A stretch of DNA of 40,004 nucleotides, taken from positions 1-40,004 of the forward strand of contig CAYOPD010000030.1 in the NCBI GenBank assembly GCA_964405735.1, given 5' to 3'. The notes under the pieces were generated by a model. It was not told the DNA's origin and searched no databases. It saw only the letters and a list, made by a program, of their open reading frames with translations. A program made the position numbers and the translations under genes. Below are positions 9,064-15,950 of this stretch, piece after piece (position 1 is the stretch's first letter; each line of letters opens with the position of its first letter). This stretch comes from JADJLQ01 sp964405735. GTDB lineage: Bacteria > Bacteroidota > Bacteroidia > Chitinophagales > Saprospiraceae.

Positions 9064-9845
9064 ACCTCACCCTCCTGCAAACGAGCCTGCATTGGGAAAA
9101 TGCAGAAGCCAACCTGGCCCATTTTGACCAGTTAATATCACGGATAAATGCCCCTGCCGACCTCATTCTTCTTCCGGAAATGTTTAACACCGGATTCAGC
9201 ATGCAGGCCGCCATCCTGGCGGAAACCATGGAAGGCCCCACGGTGCAATGGTTGAAAACAAAAGCGACGCAAAAACAATCCGTGATCATGGGTAGCCTTA
9301 TCATCCGGGAAGGAACAGCTTATTACAACCGTTTGGTGGTGGCCTTTCCCGGCGGTTCTTTACAACATTATGATAAAAGGCATTTGTTCCGGATGGCCGG
9401 CGAGCACCTCACCTATACGGGTGGGAATAAACGGCTGACCATAGAAATCAAAGGATGGAAGATCAGGCCCTTTGTATGTTATGATCTCCGTTTTCCCATA
9501 TGGTCACGGAATTATTTTAATCCCGACTGGGGCTGGGAGTATGACCTTGCCGTTTATGTGGCCAACTGGCCGGCACCAAGGGCCTTAGCCTGGAAGAGCC
9601 TTCCGGTTGCAAGAGCCATTGAGAACCAGGCCTGGGTAGCCGCCCTCAACCGCATAGGCAACGACGGGAAAGGGCATGCATACCTCGGGGACAGCCAGGT
9701 GATCAATTCTTATGGAGAATTGGTTGTCCATCTGGATGACCTCGAATACGTCAAAACCATTGTCCTTGACCGCACCAGCCTGGACAGGCACCGGGAGGCT
9801 TTCCCGGTAGGGCACGATGCGGACCGCTTCGAAATTTTGCCCTGA
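9051..9845 (+). CDS. yafV: Omega-amidase, nitrilase superfamily (YafV/NIT2 type)
   Basis: A 264-residue carbon-nitrogen hydrolase with the complete catalytic triad: E43 in LLPEMFNTGF, K109 in YDKRHLF and C143 in VCYDLRFP. The YAVYVANWP-like segment (LAVYVANWP) and DSQVI are typical of the YafV/omega-amidase branch, which hydrolyses 2-oxoglutaramate and 2-oxosuccinamate to the oxo-acid and ammonia. The gene starts inside the end of the aminotransferase gene (13-bp overlap), so the two are translationally coupled. The partner strongly supports the omega-amidase assignment over other nitrilase functions. Confidence 0.88.
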   Translation: MQNLNLTLLQTSLHWENAEANLAHFDQLISRINAPADLILLPEMFNTGFSMQAAILAETMEGPTVQWLKTKATQKQSVIMGSLIIREGTAYYNRLVVAFPGGSLQHYDKRHLFRMAGEHLTYTGGNKRLTIEIKGWKIRPFVCYDLRFPIWSRNYFNPDWGWEYDLAVYVANWPAPRALAWKSLPVARAIENQAWVAALNRIGNDGKGHAYLGDSQVINSYGELVVHLDDLEYVKTIVLDRTSLDRHREAFPVGHDADRFEILP

Positions 9846-9866
9846 ATTGGGAATGAAAAGACTTTC

Positions 9867-9874
9867 TAATTTTG
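9867..9874 (+). promoter_or_regulatory. Putative -7 promoter box TAATTTTG
   Basis: An exact match to the Bacteroidota consensus TAnnTTTG, 27 bp upstream of the ATG of the broken ERCC4 nuclease gene. It suggests the remnant may still be transcribed. Recognised by eye only; the -33 element is not clear. Confidence 0.45.
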
Positions 9875-9901
9875 AAATGCACAACATGAGCTTACACCCA
9901 T

Positions 9902-10566
9902 ATGGACTCAATCTTAATCATTGCCGATGACCGCGAGCAGGCATCCGGTATTCCTCAATTGCTGGTTGAGAAAGGCATTAATATCCACCTGAGCAGGTTG
10001 GAAACAGGTGATTATATTATCAATAACCAAATAATAATAGAGCGTAAATCGGCAGCCGATTTCATTCAATCACTGTTATCCGGAAGATTATTCAGCCAAT
10101 GTTCCCGTTTGGTGCGTATGGGTATGCAGCCACTGATTTTATTGGAGGGCAATTTATTTGAGACGGATCACCAGATTGACAGGAAGGCTCTTAAAGGCGC
10201 CTTATTATCCGTATCGGCATCCTGGAGAATACCGGTAATCCATTCATAAGACAAAGGGGAAACAGCCGAACTATTATTAATGCTGCAACAACAGGGTGCG
10301 CCCAAGGGTCACTTACTCCGGGCGAAAGGAATTAAATCGAAACGAATGATAACCAGCGTCTTTGTATGTTAATTAGGACTGCCCGGTACAGGCCCGGAAA
10401 GGGCATCAAGACTGTTGACTGATTTTGGAAACATTGAGGCAATTGCTACTGCTTCCTGTAAGAATCTTCAAAAAGTGAAAGGTATCGGGGAAAAACCCCA
10501 GATATGATCCGTCGTTTTATTTCAGGCGTTGAAACCAACACAAACAATAACTTGAAGAACGGTTAA
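9902..10566 (+). pseudogene. Decayed ERCC4-domain nuclease with HhH tail
   Basis: The first 115 codons encode a good ERCC4 nuclease start: IIADDREQASGIPQLL, LETGDYIINNQIIIERKSA and SLLSGRLFSQ, with the D-E-R-K active-site pattern. An in-frame TAA at 10247-10249 then interrupts it. The same frame continues as the rest of the domain (DKGETAELLLMLQQQG) and a helix-hairpin-helix motif (GLPGTGPERASRLL; LQKVKGIGEK). A second stop (10370-10372) and a third (10505-10507) follow. The segment 10351-10375 reads better in the +1 frame (QRLCMLI), and from 10504 the end of the HhH reads MIRRFISG in another frame, ending at 10564-10566. Several lesions in 260 bp indicate genuine decay rather than one sequencing error. 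The intact relative would be a predicted XPF-like structure-specific nuclease. Confidence 0.75.
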
Positions 10567-10616
10567 TGTTTCGGTGATTACCAGGAGCGTCACCCCGCTA
10601 AATCCAATCAATCAAA

Positions 10617-10642
10617 AATAAAAGTAAATAAATACTTTTATT
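10617..10642. promoter_or_regulatory. Palindromic operator candidate upstream of the RIC gene
   Basis: A perfect 10-bp inverted repeat (AATAAAAGTA / TACTTTTATT, 6-nt spacer) whose right arm overlaps where the -33 promoter element would lie, 14 bp before the -7 box. That placement suits a repressor. RIC genes elsewhere are controlled by NO- or oxygen-sensing Rrf2 or Crp/Fnr-family regulators; which family acts here cannot be told from this window. Confidence 0.5.
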
Positions 10643-10655
10643 CATCAAAACCCAT

Positions 10656-10663
10656 TATATTTG
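10656..10663 (+). promoter_or_regulatory. Putative -7 promoter box TATATTTG of the RIC gene
   Basis: An exact TAnnTTTG match 21 bp upstream of the ATG at 10685, directly downstream of the palindrome at 10617-10642. It implies a leader of about 15-17 nt. Confidence 0.6.
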
Positions 10664-10684
10664 TGCTGAATTAATTCTAACAAA

Positions 10685-11653
10685 ATGGAAACCATTTCCG
10701 AAAACCTTCTTGATGTCACCCTCCTGGATCCCCGAAAGAAACACCCCACGATTTTCGCCTGTTTCGATGCCCTGGCGGAAGGCCAGAGCCTGGTCATCCT
10801 CAACGACCATGACCCCAAGCCACTTTATTACCAATTGTTAGGAGAAAGAGGCAATGTCTTTAACTGGGAATACCTGGCCGAGGGACCCGATTGGTGGAAG
10901 GTAAAGATTTCGAAACGCAGAAGCACCGAACGGGATGAAACCCTGGGTCAGATGGTCGCCAGTGATATCAGGAAAGCCGAGGTCTTCAAGAAATACGGCC
11001 TGGACTTCTGCTGTGGGGGTAAAAAAACCGTAAAAGAAGCCTGTGCCGAAAAAGGCCTGGACGTCACCCAGATCGAACAGGAATTGCAGCAAACCGATAA
11101 AATCCTGGTGGCACAATCCTTGCCTTACGATGAATGGAGCCTGGCCTTCCTTTCCGATTATATCGTGAACACCCACCACGTATTTGTAAAAAAATCCTTG
11201 CCCGGGCTGGACGCTTACGCCACCAAAGTCGCCGCCGTGCATGGTGGGAAGCACCCTGAACTGGCCGGGATTAAAAAACTCGTAGAGGAATTAAAGGCGG
11301 AAATGAGCATTCATATGGCCAAGGAAGAAAAAGTCTTATTCCCATACATCAAAAGCCTTGAAGGGGGGACTTCAAATGGTACACCGGCCTTGGACGGCAT
11401 CTCCCGCCCCGTACACATGATGGAGATCGAACACGAATCCGTTGGGGCCGTCCTCGAAAAAATCAGGCAAATCAGCCAGGATTATACGCTCCCGGAGGAG
11501 GCCTGCGCTTCCTACCGCATGTTGTATTCGATGCTCGAAGCTTTCGAAAACGATCTGCACCTCCATGTCCATCTTGAAAACAATATTCTGTTTCCCAAAG
11601 CGATTGAATTGGAAAGGAAAACCAAACGACCCTATGCTCAGCCTCACCTGTAA
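10685..11653 (+). CDS. scdA: Iron-sulfur cluster repair di-iron protein (RIC/ScdA/YtfE) with N-terminal DUF2249
   Basis: A 322-residue protein. Residues about 8-75 are a DUF2249 domain, 86-140 an ScdA N-terminal domain with the signature YGLDFCCGGKKT, and 150-315 a hemerythrin-like di-iron domain. The domain carries histidines in VNTHHVF, MSIHMAKEEKVLFPY, MEIEHESVG and HVHLENNILFPKA. RIC proteins restore iron-sulfur clusters damaged by nitric oxide or oxidants in the cytoplasm. The DUF2249 fusion is common in Bacteroidota. It has its own palindrome and promoter, and a hemerythrin-domain gene follows after a scaffold gap. The stop codon lies 6 bp before the gap, so the gene is complete. Confidence 0.92.
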   Translation: METISENLLDVTLLDPRKKHPTIFACFDALAEGQSLVILNDHDPKPLYYQLLGERGNVFNWEYLAEGPDWWKVKISKRRSTERDETLGQMVASDIRKAEVFKKYGLDFCCGGKKTVKEACAEKGLDVTQIEQELQQTDKILVAQSLPYDEWSLAFLSDYIVNTHHVFVKKSLPGLDAYATKVAAVHGGKHPELAGIKKLVEELKAEMSIHMAKEEKVLFPYIKSLEGGTSNGTPALDGISRPVHMMEIEHESVGAVLEKIRQISQDYTLPEEACASYRMLYSMLEAFENDLHLHVHLENNILFPKAIELERKTKRPYAQPHL

Positions 11654-11659
11654 AGCCGC

Positions 11660-11759
11660 NNNNNNNNNNNNNNNNNNNNNNNNNNNNNNNNNNNNNNNNN
11701 NNNNNNNNNNNNNNNNNNNNNNNNNNNNNNNNNNNNNNNNNNNNNNNNNNNNNNNNNNN
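11660..11759. other. Scaffold gap of 100 N
   Basis: Exactly 100 undetermined bases, the conventional length for a join of unknown size. An unidentified gene whose tail is visible at 11760-11867 begins inside it or is truncated by it. Confidence 0.98.
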
Positions 11760-11867
11760 GATGATTACAAAGTCGTGCGGGATGCCTTCGAAAAACTGTG
11801 TACGGAGAAAAGAATCCGTGATTTGTGCGGACCGGTTAACCGGGGAGCAGCGTACCTGACGGGGTGA
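11760..11867 (+). CDS. 3' tail of an unidentified gene, 5' end in scaffold gap
   Basis: The 35 codons after the gap form a charged, helix-like stretch (VVRDAFEKLCTEKRIRDL) ending at TGA 11865-11867, and a strong hairpin begins inside that stop region. The hairpin position supports a real gene end. Too little remains to name the family. Because the gap size is unknown, frame continuity with the RIC gene cannot be inferred, and the RIC gene already has its own stop. Confidence 0.4.
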   Translation, partial: DDYKVVRDAFEKLCTEKRIRDLCGPVNRGAAYLTG

Positions 11868-11907
11868 AGTGAAGGGTTGACTCAAAACTCAACCCTTCAC
11901 TTCACCC
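11862..11907 (+). terminator. Strong intrinsic-terminator-like hairpin (19-bp perfect stem)
   Basis: A perfect 19-bp inverted repeat (arms 11862-11880 and 11889-11907) with an 8-nt loop, followed by TTT and then a T-rich stretch. It overlaps the stop codon of the gene tail and precedes the hemerythrin promoter, so it probably ends transcription from the upstream unit. The stem is unusually long. Confidence 0.7.
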
Positions 11908-11922
11908 TTTCCCATTTCTTTT

Positions 11923-11930
11923 TATTTTTG
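11923..11930 (+). promoter_or_regulatory. Putative -7 box TATTTTTG, nearly leaderless start
   Basis: An exact TAnnTTTG match ending 4 bp before the ATG at 11935. If used, transcription would begin at or next to the start codon, giving a leaderless mRNA. Confidence 0.45.
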
Positions 11931-11934
11931 TCCA

Positions 11935-12588
11935 ATGTCTCGCATCAGTTCCTTCTCCGCCCCTCACAAAGGCTTACGAAACCTCCTTTCCAAATTTTCT
12001 TTCCTTGCCGGCAAAACCAATTTCAGCGATCCCGCCCAGGTTGGAGATCTTAAAAAGCTTGGACTTGAAATGTTCCGCCTGCTGGATGAACATGCCCGGC
12101 TCGAAAACCAATTTATCCTGGCCACGCTGGCCGAAAGGGTACCCAAAGCCGCTGACCATGATTTGCGTGACCATGAATATCTGGAAGAGGAACAAGACAA
12201 GGTCTCCCACAAGCTGAGGCGTCTTAACGGCAATCAGGATGCCGATGCCGGCCACGATTTTTACCTTTCCTTTTCCAAATACCACAGCCGTTACCTCGCG
12301 CATATCCTGCAGGAAGAGAATGTCACCGAAAAATTGTTACAGGAAAATTTTTCGGATGATGAATTGCTCCAATTGCGCGGTCGCATAATGAAAAATATTC
12401 CTTTCCCTGATTTTTTAATCTGGGTCAAGTACATCATCCCTGCTCAAAATGAAGCTGAAAACATCGGAATGCTCAGGGGATTTAAAGCGAGTGCACCGCC
12501 GGAGGCTTTTCAGAAAGTGAGTGAGGTGCTCAGGAAAGAGTTGCCGGAGACAGAATATGATTCTTTAATGCAAAAAGTTATGGAGTAG
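11935..12588 (+). CDS. Hemerythrin-like domain protein
   Basis: A 217-residue all-helical protein with histidines and acids spaced as in HHE/hemerythrin domains: H11 in SAPHKGLRNLL, the LLDEHARLENQFI segment (50-62), RDHEYLEEEQ (78-87) and the later FSKYHSRYLAHILQEEN. H11 requires the chosen start, and no other ATG lies upstream. Such proteins bind a di-iron centre for O2, NO or iron handling. Proximity to the RIC gene (also hemerythrin-type) suggests a shared role in nitrosative or oxidative stress, though a scaffold gap separates them. The C-terminal 60 residues (PAQNEAENIGMLRG) look like a conserved extension of this family in Bacteroidota. Confidence 0.78.
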   Translation: MSRISSFSAPHKGLRNLLSKFSFLAGKTNFSDPAQVGDLKKLGLEMFRLLDEHARLENQFILATLAERVPKAADHDLRDHEYLEEEQDKVSHKLRRLNGNQDADAGHDFYLSFSKYHSRYLAHILQEENVTEKLLQENFSDDELLQLRGRIMKNIPFPDFLIWVKYIIPAQNEAENIGMLRGFKASAPPEAFQKVSEVLRKELPETEYDSLMQKVME

Positions 12589-12651
12589 TCAGGATAAAAA
12601 GTGCAAAGACATTCTGAACTTTAAATTTCGGGACTCCCTTCCCCCGCGCTG

Positions 12652-12659
12652 CTATCTTT
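12652..12659 (+). promoter_or_regulatory. Putative -7 box TATCTTTG of the STAND gene
   Basis: An exact TAnnTTTG match 9 bp upstream of the ATG at 12669. It implies a leader of only a few nucleotides and argues against the in-frame GTG at 12660 as the start. Confidence 0.5.
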
Positions 12660-12668
12660 GTGAACATC

Positions 12669-15377
12669 ATGATTTCCACCCCTGATCAGCGCGTCCGTGT
12701 GTTTGTAAGCAGTACCCTGGAGGAATTGGCCGAAGAAAGAAAGGTCGTTCGGAAAGCCATTGAAGAGTTGCGCCTGATCCCGGTGATGTTTGAGTTGGGT
12801 GCAAGGGCCCATCCCCCCCGGCAAGTTTACCAGGCCTACCTCGAGCAGAGCGATGTTTTTATCGGCATTTATTGGAATCAATACGGCTGGATAGCCCCTG
12901 AAATGGATATATCCGGACTGGAAGACGAGTACCGGATGTCCTCCTCCAAACCCAGGCTGATCTATGTAAAAACGTCTGACAACAGGGATCCGAGACTGAA
13001 TCAACTGATCCGGGATATTGAAAAACAAGGAAGCCTTGCTTATAAATTGTTCCAGGACCTGAAGGAACTCCAGGAGTATATTGAAAATGACCTGGCCGCC
13101 CTGCTTTCAGAAAAATTCCGGAGTGAAACACAAAAGGAAGCTACTCCACAAAAAGTCTTTTTTAATAATATTCCCCAACCATTTCATGAACTGATCGGCC
13201 GGGGGGAGGAAAAATGGAACATGGAAAACCTGCTCTTCAGCCAGCATAAAAGGCTGGTCACTTTGACCGGTATGGGGGGTACCGGCAAGTCCAGGTTGGC
13301 TATCGAGGTAGGTTTTACGGCCCTGGGCCATTATGAGAATGGGGTTTGTTTTGTAAGTCTGGGCTCCATCCGGGATCACAACCAACTGGAGTCCTGCGTG
13401 GGCCAGGCTCTCGGCCTTTCCAATGCCTCGTCCCAATCCCTGAGGGAGACCCTCCTGTCTTACCTATCGGATAAACACCTGTTGCTTATTATGGACAATT
13501 TTGAACATATACTGCAAGGGGTGGACCTGGTGAGTGATATCCTGAGCAGAACCCGGAAGGTTTCCGTTCTTGTGACCAGCCGCTCGGCCCTGAACCTCAG
13601 GGCAGAGTGGATTTTTCCGCTTTCACCTCTGCCCGTTTCCGGAAAAGCAGTCTGTGAGGAATCCGGCGATATTGAACTCCCTTCCATTAAATTATTTATA
13701 GAACGCGCCAATAGTGTAAATCCCCGCATCAACTGGAACACGGACAACCTGGAGGCAACGGCAGTCATTTGTTCCCGTCTGGGTGGCCTGCCCCTGGCTA
13801 TTGAACTTGCGGCCATGCGGACAAAATACAACAGCCCAGTTCAATTGCTCAAAGGCATGGAAAAATCGCTGGACCTTCTCACCGGAGGAGCCCGTGACCT
13901 TCCGGGCCGCCAACAGTCTTTTAGGGCAACCCTGGATTGGAGTTATCAATTATTGGCGCCGGAAGACCAGGAAGTATTCAGGATCATGTCCATTTTTCAG
14001 GATGGCTGGTATGCCGAAACCTTGACTGCGATCAGCGGGTTGCCGGCGGAAACTTGCGGCGGGGCTACGGAACGTTTGCTCGATGCAGGGCTGATCCGGT
14101 TGAAAAACATCGATCCGGAACCACGTTACGACATGCTGCAGCCCATCGATGAATATTCCGGGGAACTGCTCGAACAGGATAAGCAAAAAGAATCGGTCCA
14201 GGAACGATTCCTAAGATATTATGTGGAATTGGCGATGGAAATCAGCCCCAGTCTGCTCACAGTGAGGTACAACAGAAACTGGTTGCCCATGCTCCGGACC
14301 GATTATGAAAATTTCAGGGAAGCCTTTCAATTTGCCCTTGCACGCCAGGATAAAAAAAGTGCGGCCATCCTGATCAATGCGGTGGGTACTTACTGGATGT
14401 ATGAAGGTCATCAAAACGAAGGGCTGCTTTGGCTCGGTCGGGCGGGCCTCAACGATCCCGGGGATTGGAAAGTACTGCCCAGGGAAGATATTCAGGTATT
14501 CGCAAACAGCATGCTCTGTTCCGGTATTTTTCTGTTTTTCCCGGCCCGTTTTGAAGAAGCCATCCGGGACCTTCGGATTGGGCGGGACATGTTTGAATAT
14601 ATACAGGATTATCGTGGCATGTCCCGGTGCCTGGCCTATCTGGGACTCACTTCGTTATCCACCGGAGACCTGGAAGCAGTAGGTTATTTTAATGAAGCCA
14701 TCCAAAGGGGTAATGAGAGCGGGGATTATTTTTCGGTATTTATTTCCACCACCTTCCTCGCGGAATGTTACCTGCTCGCCGGAGATTCAGATCGGGCGAT
14801 TAAACAAATTGGCGAGTTAGATTACTTGTTGAATCAACGATACACCGGAGCAGCTCATGCAGGCATCGAGTCCCTCCAGCCAATGCTTTACCTGGAAAAA
14901 GGCAATGTTTACGTTTATACCGGTGATCTTGATATTGCCCGGCAGGCTTATGAGGAAGGCATCCGGCTGTTTGATAAATACAGGCTCAAAACCAGTATGG
15001 GTTATGCCTTTGTGGGACTGTCGATTGTGCATGCGCTCCAGGGCGAATACCAGAAAGCCAAGTTGGTCTCCCTTAGGGGCCTCAATGCGGGGCGTGAACA
15101 GGGTGATGTGATCATTATCCTGGTCAATTTAAAAGTATTTCTGAGCTGCCTGATCGGGGAAGGCCAATGGAAAGAAAGCCTGCCCTTATTGAATGAGGTC
15201 TTTGCTTTTATACGCCATTTTAAATATGCATCATGGACTGGTGACAAGATCACCGATCGCTGGATCAAGGGATTATTGGATCAAAAGCAGTTAAAAATAT
15301 ACCAGGGAGCCGGTGAGCCAAAGATGACCCTGGATGAACTGATACAACAAACCCTGGCCCTGGAAAAAGAGGAGTAG
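12669..15377 (+). CDS. DUF4062-STAND NTPase-TPR protein
   Basis: A 902-residue signalling-type ATPase. An upstream GTG at 12660 is in frame but sits directly against the promoter box, so the ATG at 12669 is preferred. Residues about 5-100 are DUF4062 (RVRVFVSSTLEELAEER; DVFIGIYWNQYGW). An NB-ARC-like STAND module follows, with Walker A GMGGTGKSR (201-209), Walker B LLLIMDNFEH (271-280), VLVTSRS (300-306) and GLPLAIELA (373-381). Residues about 560-900 are helical TPR-like repeats. STAND proteins bind a ligand through the repeats, oligomerise and activate the N-terminal domain. DUF4062-STAND proteins occur both as regulators and in predicted antiviral systems; no effector is obvious here. It is monocistronic and its 3' end abuts a truncated DUF2975 gene. 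Confidence 0.85.
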   Translation: MISTPDQRVRVFVSSTLEELAEERKVVRKAIEELRLIPVMFELGARAHPPRQVYQAYLEQSDVFIGIYWNQYGWIAPEMDISGLEDEYRMSSSKPRLIYVKTSDNRDPRLNQLIRDIEKQGSLAYKLFQDLKELQEYIENDLAALLSEKFRSETQKEATPQKVFFNNIPQPFHELIGRGEEKWNMENLLFSQHKRLVTLTGMGGTGKSRLAIEVGFTALGHYENGVCFVSLGSIRDHNQLESCVGQALGLSNASSQSLRETLLSYLSDKHLLLIMDNFEHILQGVDLVSDILSRTRKVSVLVTSRSALNLRAEWIFPLSPLPVSGKAVCEESGDIELPSIKLFIERANSVNPRINWNTDNLEATAVICSRLGGLPLAIELAAMRTKYNSPVQLLKGMEKSLDLLTGGARDLPGRQQSFRATLDWSYQLLAPEDQEVFRIMSIFQDGWYAETLTAISGLPAETCGGATERLLDAGLIRLKNIDPEPRYDMLQPIDEYSGELLEQDKQKESVQERFLRYYVELAMEISPSLLTVRYNRNWLPMLRTDYENFREAFQFALARQDKKSAAILINAVGTYWMYEGHQNEGLLWLGRAGLNDPGDWKVLPREDIQVFANSMLCSGIFLFFPARFEEAIRDLRIGRDMFEYIQDYRGMSRCLAYLGLTSLSTGDLEAVGYFNEAIQRGNESGDYFSVFISTTFLAECYLLAGDSDRAIKQIGELDYLLNQRYTGAAHAGIESLQPMLYLEKGNVYVYTGDLDIARQAYEEGIRLFDKYRLKTSMGYAFVGLSIVHALQGEYQKAKLVSLRGLNAGREQGDVIIILVNLKVFLSCLIGEGQWKESLPLLNEVFAFIRHFKYASWTGDKITDRWIKGLLDQKQLKIYQGAGEPKMTLDELIQQTLALEKEE

Positions 15378-15407
15378 GGTTTGTTCCATTCCCTCACAAG
15401 CCATTGA

Positions 15408-15698
15408 TTTTCAAAAGGACAACTGGTCATCAAAACACTTTCGAAGGTAAACCTGAAGAACCCCTTTACCATCGAGGTCGCAAGGATCTGTGAGAAGATC
15501 AGTTATGTTTTATTAGGCGCCTGGATAATAACAATATTGAACAACACCCAAAACGGAGGGTTACTGAAAAGAACGGGGATTTTTATAGAGGATCGGGATG
15601 CGGGGGAATTCATTTTTATGGCGGGACTTGTATTTATTATTTCACAGGTTTTCAGGCGTGGTGTTGAGCTTCAATCCGAAAACGATCTAACCGTATAA
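15408..15698 (+). pseudogene. 5'-truncated DUF2975 membrane protein
   Basis: An open frame begins after TGA 15405-15407 and ends at TAA 15696-15698, with no ATG near its 5' side. The 96 codons encode the C-terminal half of a DUF2975 protein: KNPFTIEVARICEKI, a membrane segment (SYVLLGAWIITIL), a second one (FIFMAGLVFIISQVF) and the highly typical ending RRGVELQSENDLTV. Family members are about 150-200 residues with four membrane segments, so the first half is missing. The STAND gene ends 30 bp upstream. The XRE regulator normally paired with DUF2975 follows 3 bp after the stop and is intact. Confidence 0.72.
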
Positions 15699-15701
15699 GT
15701 T

Positions 15702-15902
15702 ATGCCCATTGTCGTAAACCCGGATGTCATGATGGCCAGGCGTCAAATGTCGCTGAATGGACTTTCCGAACGAGTGGATATCACGCTGGCTAATCTTTCC
15801 ATACTCAAAACCGGCAAGGCAAAAGCCATCCGGTTCAGTACCCTGGAGTCTATTTGTAAAGCGCTGGACTGTCAGCCAGGGGATTTAATTAGAGTACACT
15901 GA
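15702..15902 (+). CDS. Small XRE-family HTH regulator (YozG-like)
   Basis: A 66-residue Cro/CI-type DNA-binding protein: MMARRQMSLNGLSERVDIT, the recognition helix LANLSILKTGKAKAIRFSTL, and the typical ending ICKALDCQPGDLIRV. Proteins of this size and sequence are regularly encoded directly downstream of DUF2975 genes, as here (3-bp gap), and presumably regulate their own two-gene unit. The partner gene is truncated, so the regulator may have lost its membrane counterpart. Confidence 0.88.
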   Translation: MPIVVNPDVMMARRQMSLNGLSERVDITLANLSILKTGKAKAIRFSTLESICKALDCQPGDLIRVH

Positions 15903-15950
15903 ACAATAGACATAACCTTTGAAGGCAAATTTTCTTGATCCCGGAACTTC

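Noticed and set aside
9902..10249. Treating the 115-codon ERCC4 frame as a complete small nuclease
   Set aside because: The rest of the domain and its HhH tail continue downstream in the same frame after the stop, so it is a broken gene.
11442..11867. Open frame running from inside the RIC gene through the N gap
   Set aside because: N runs carry no stops, and the 5' part is an alternative frame of RIC; only the piece after the gap may be real.
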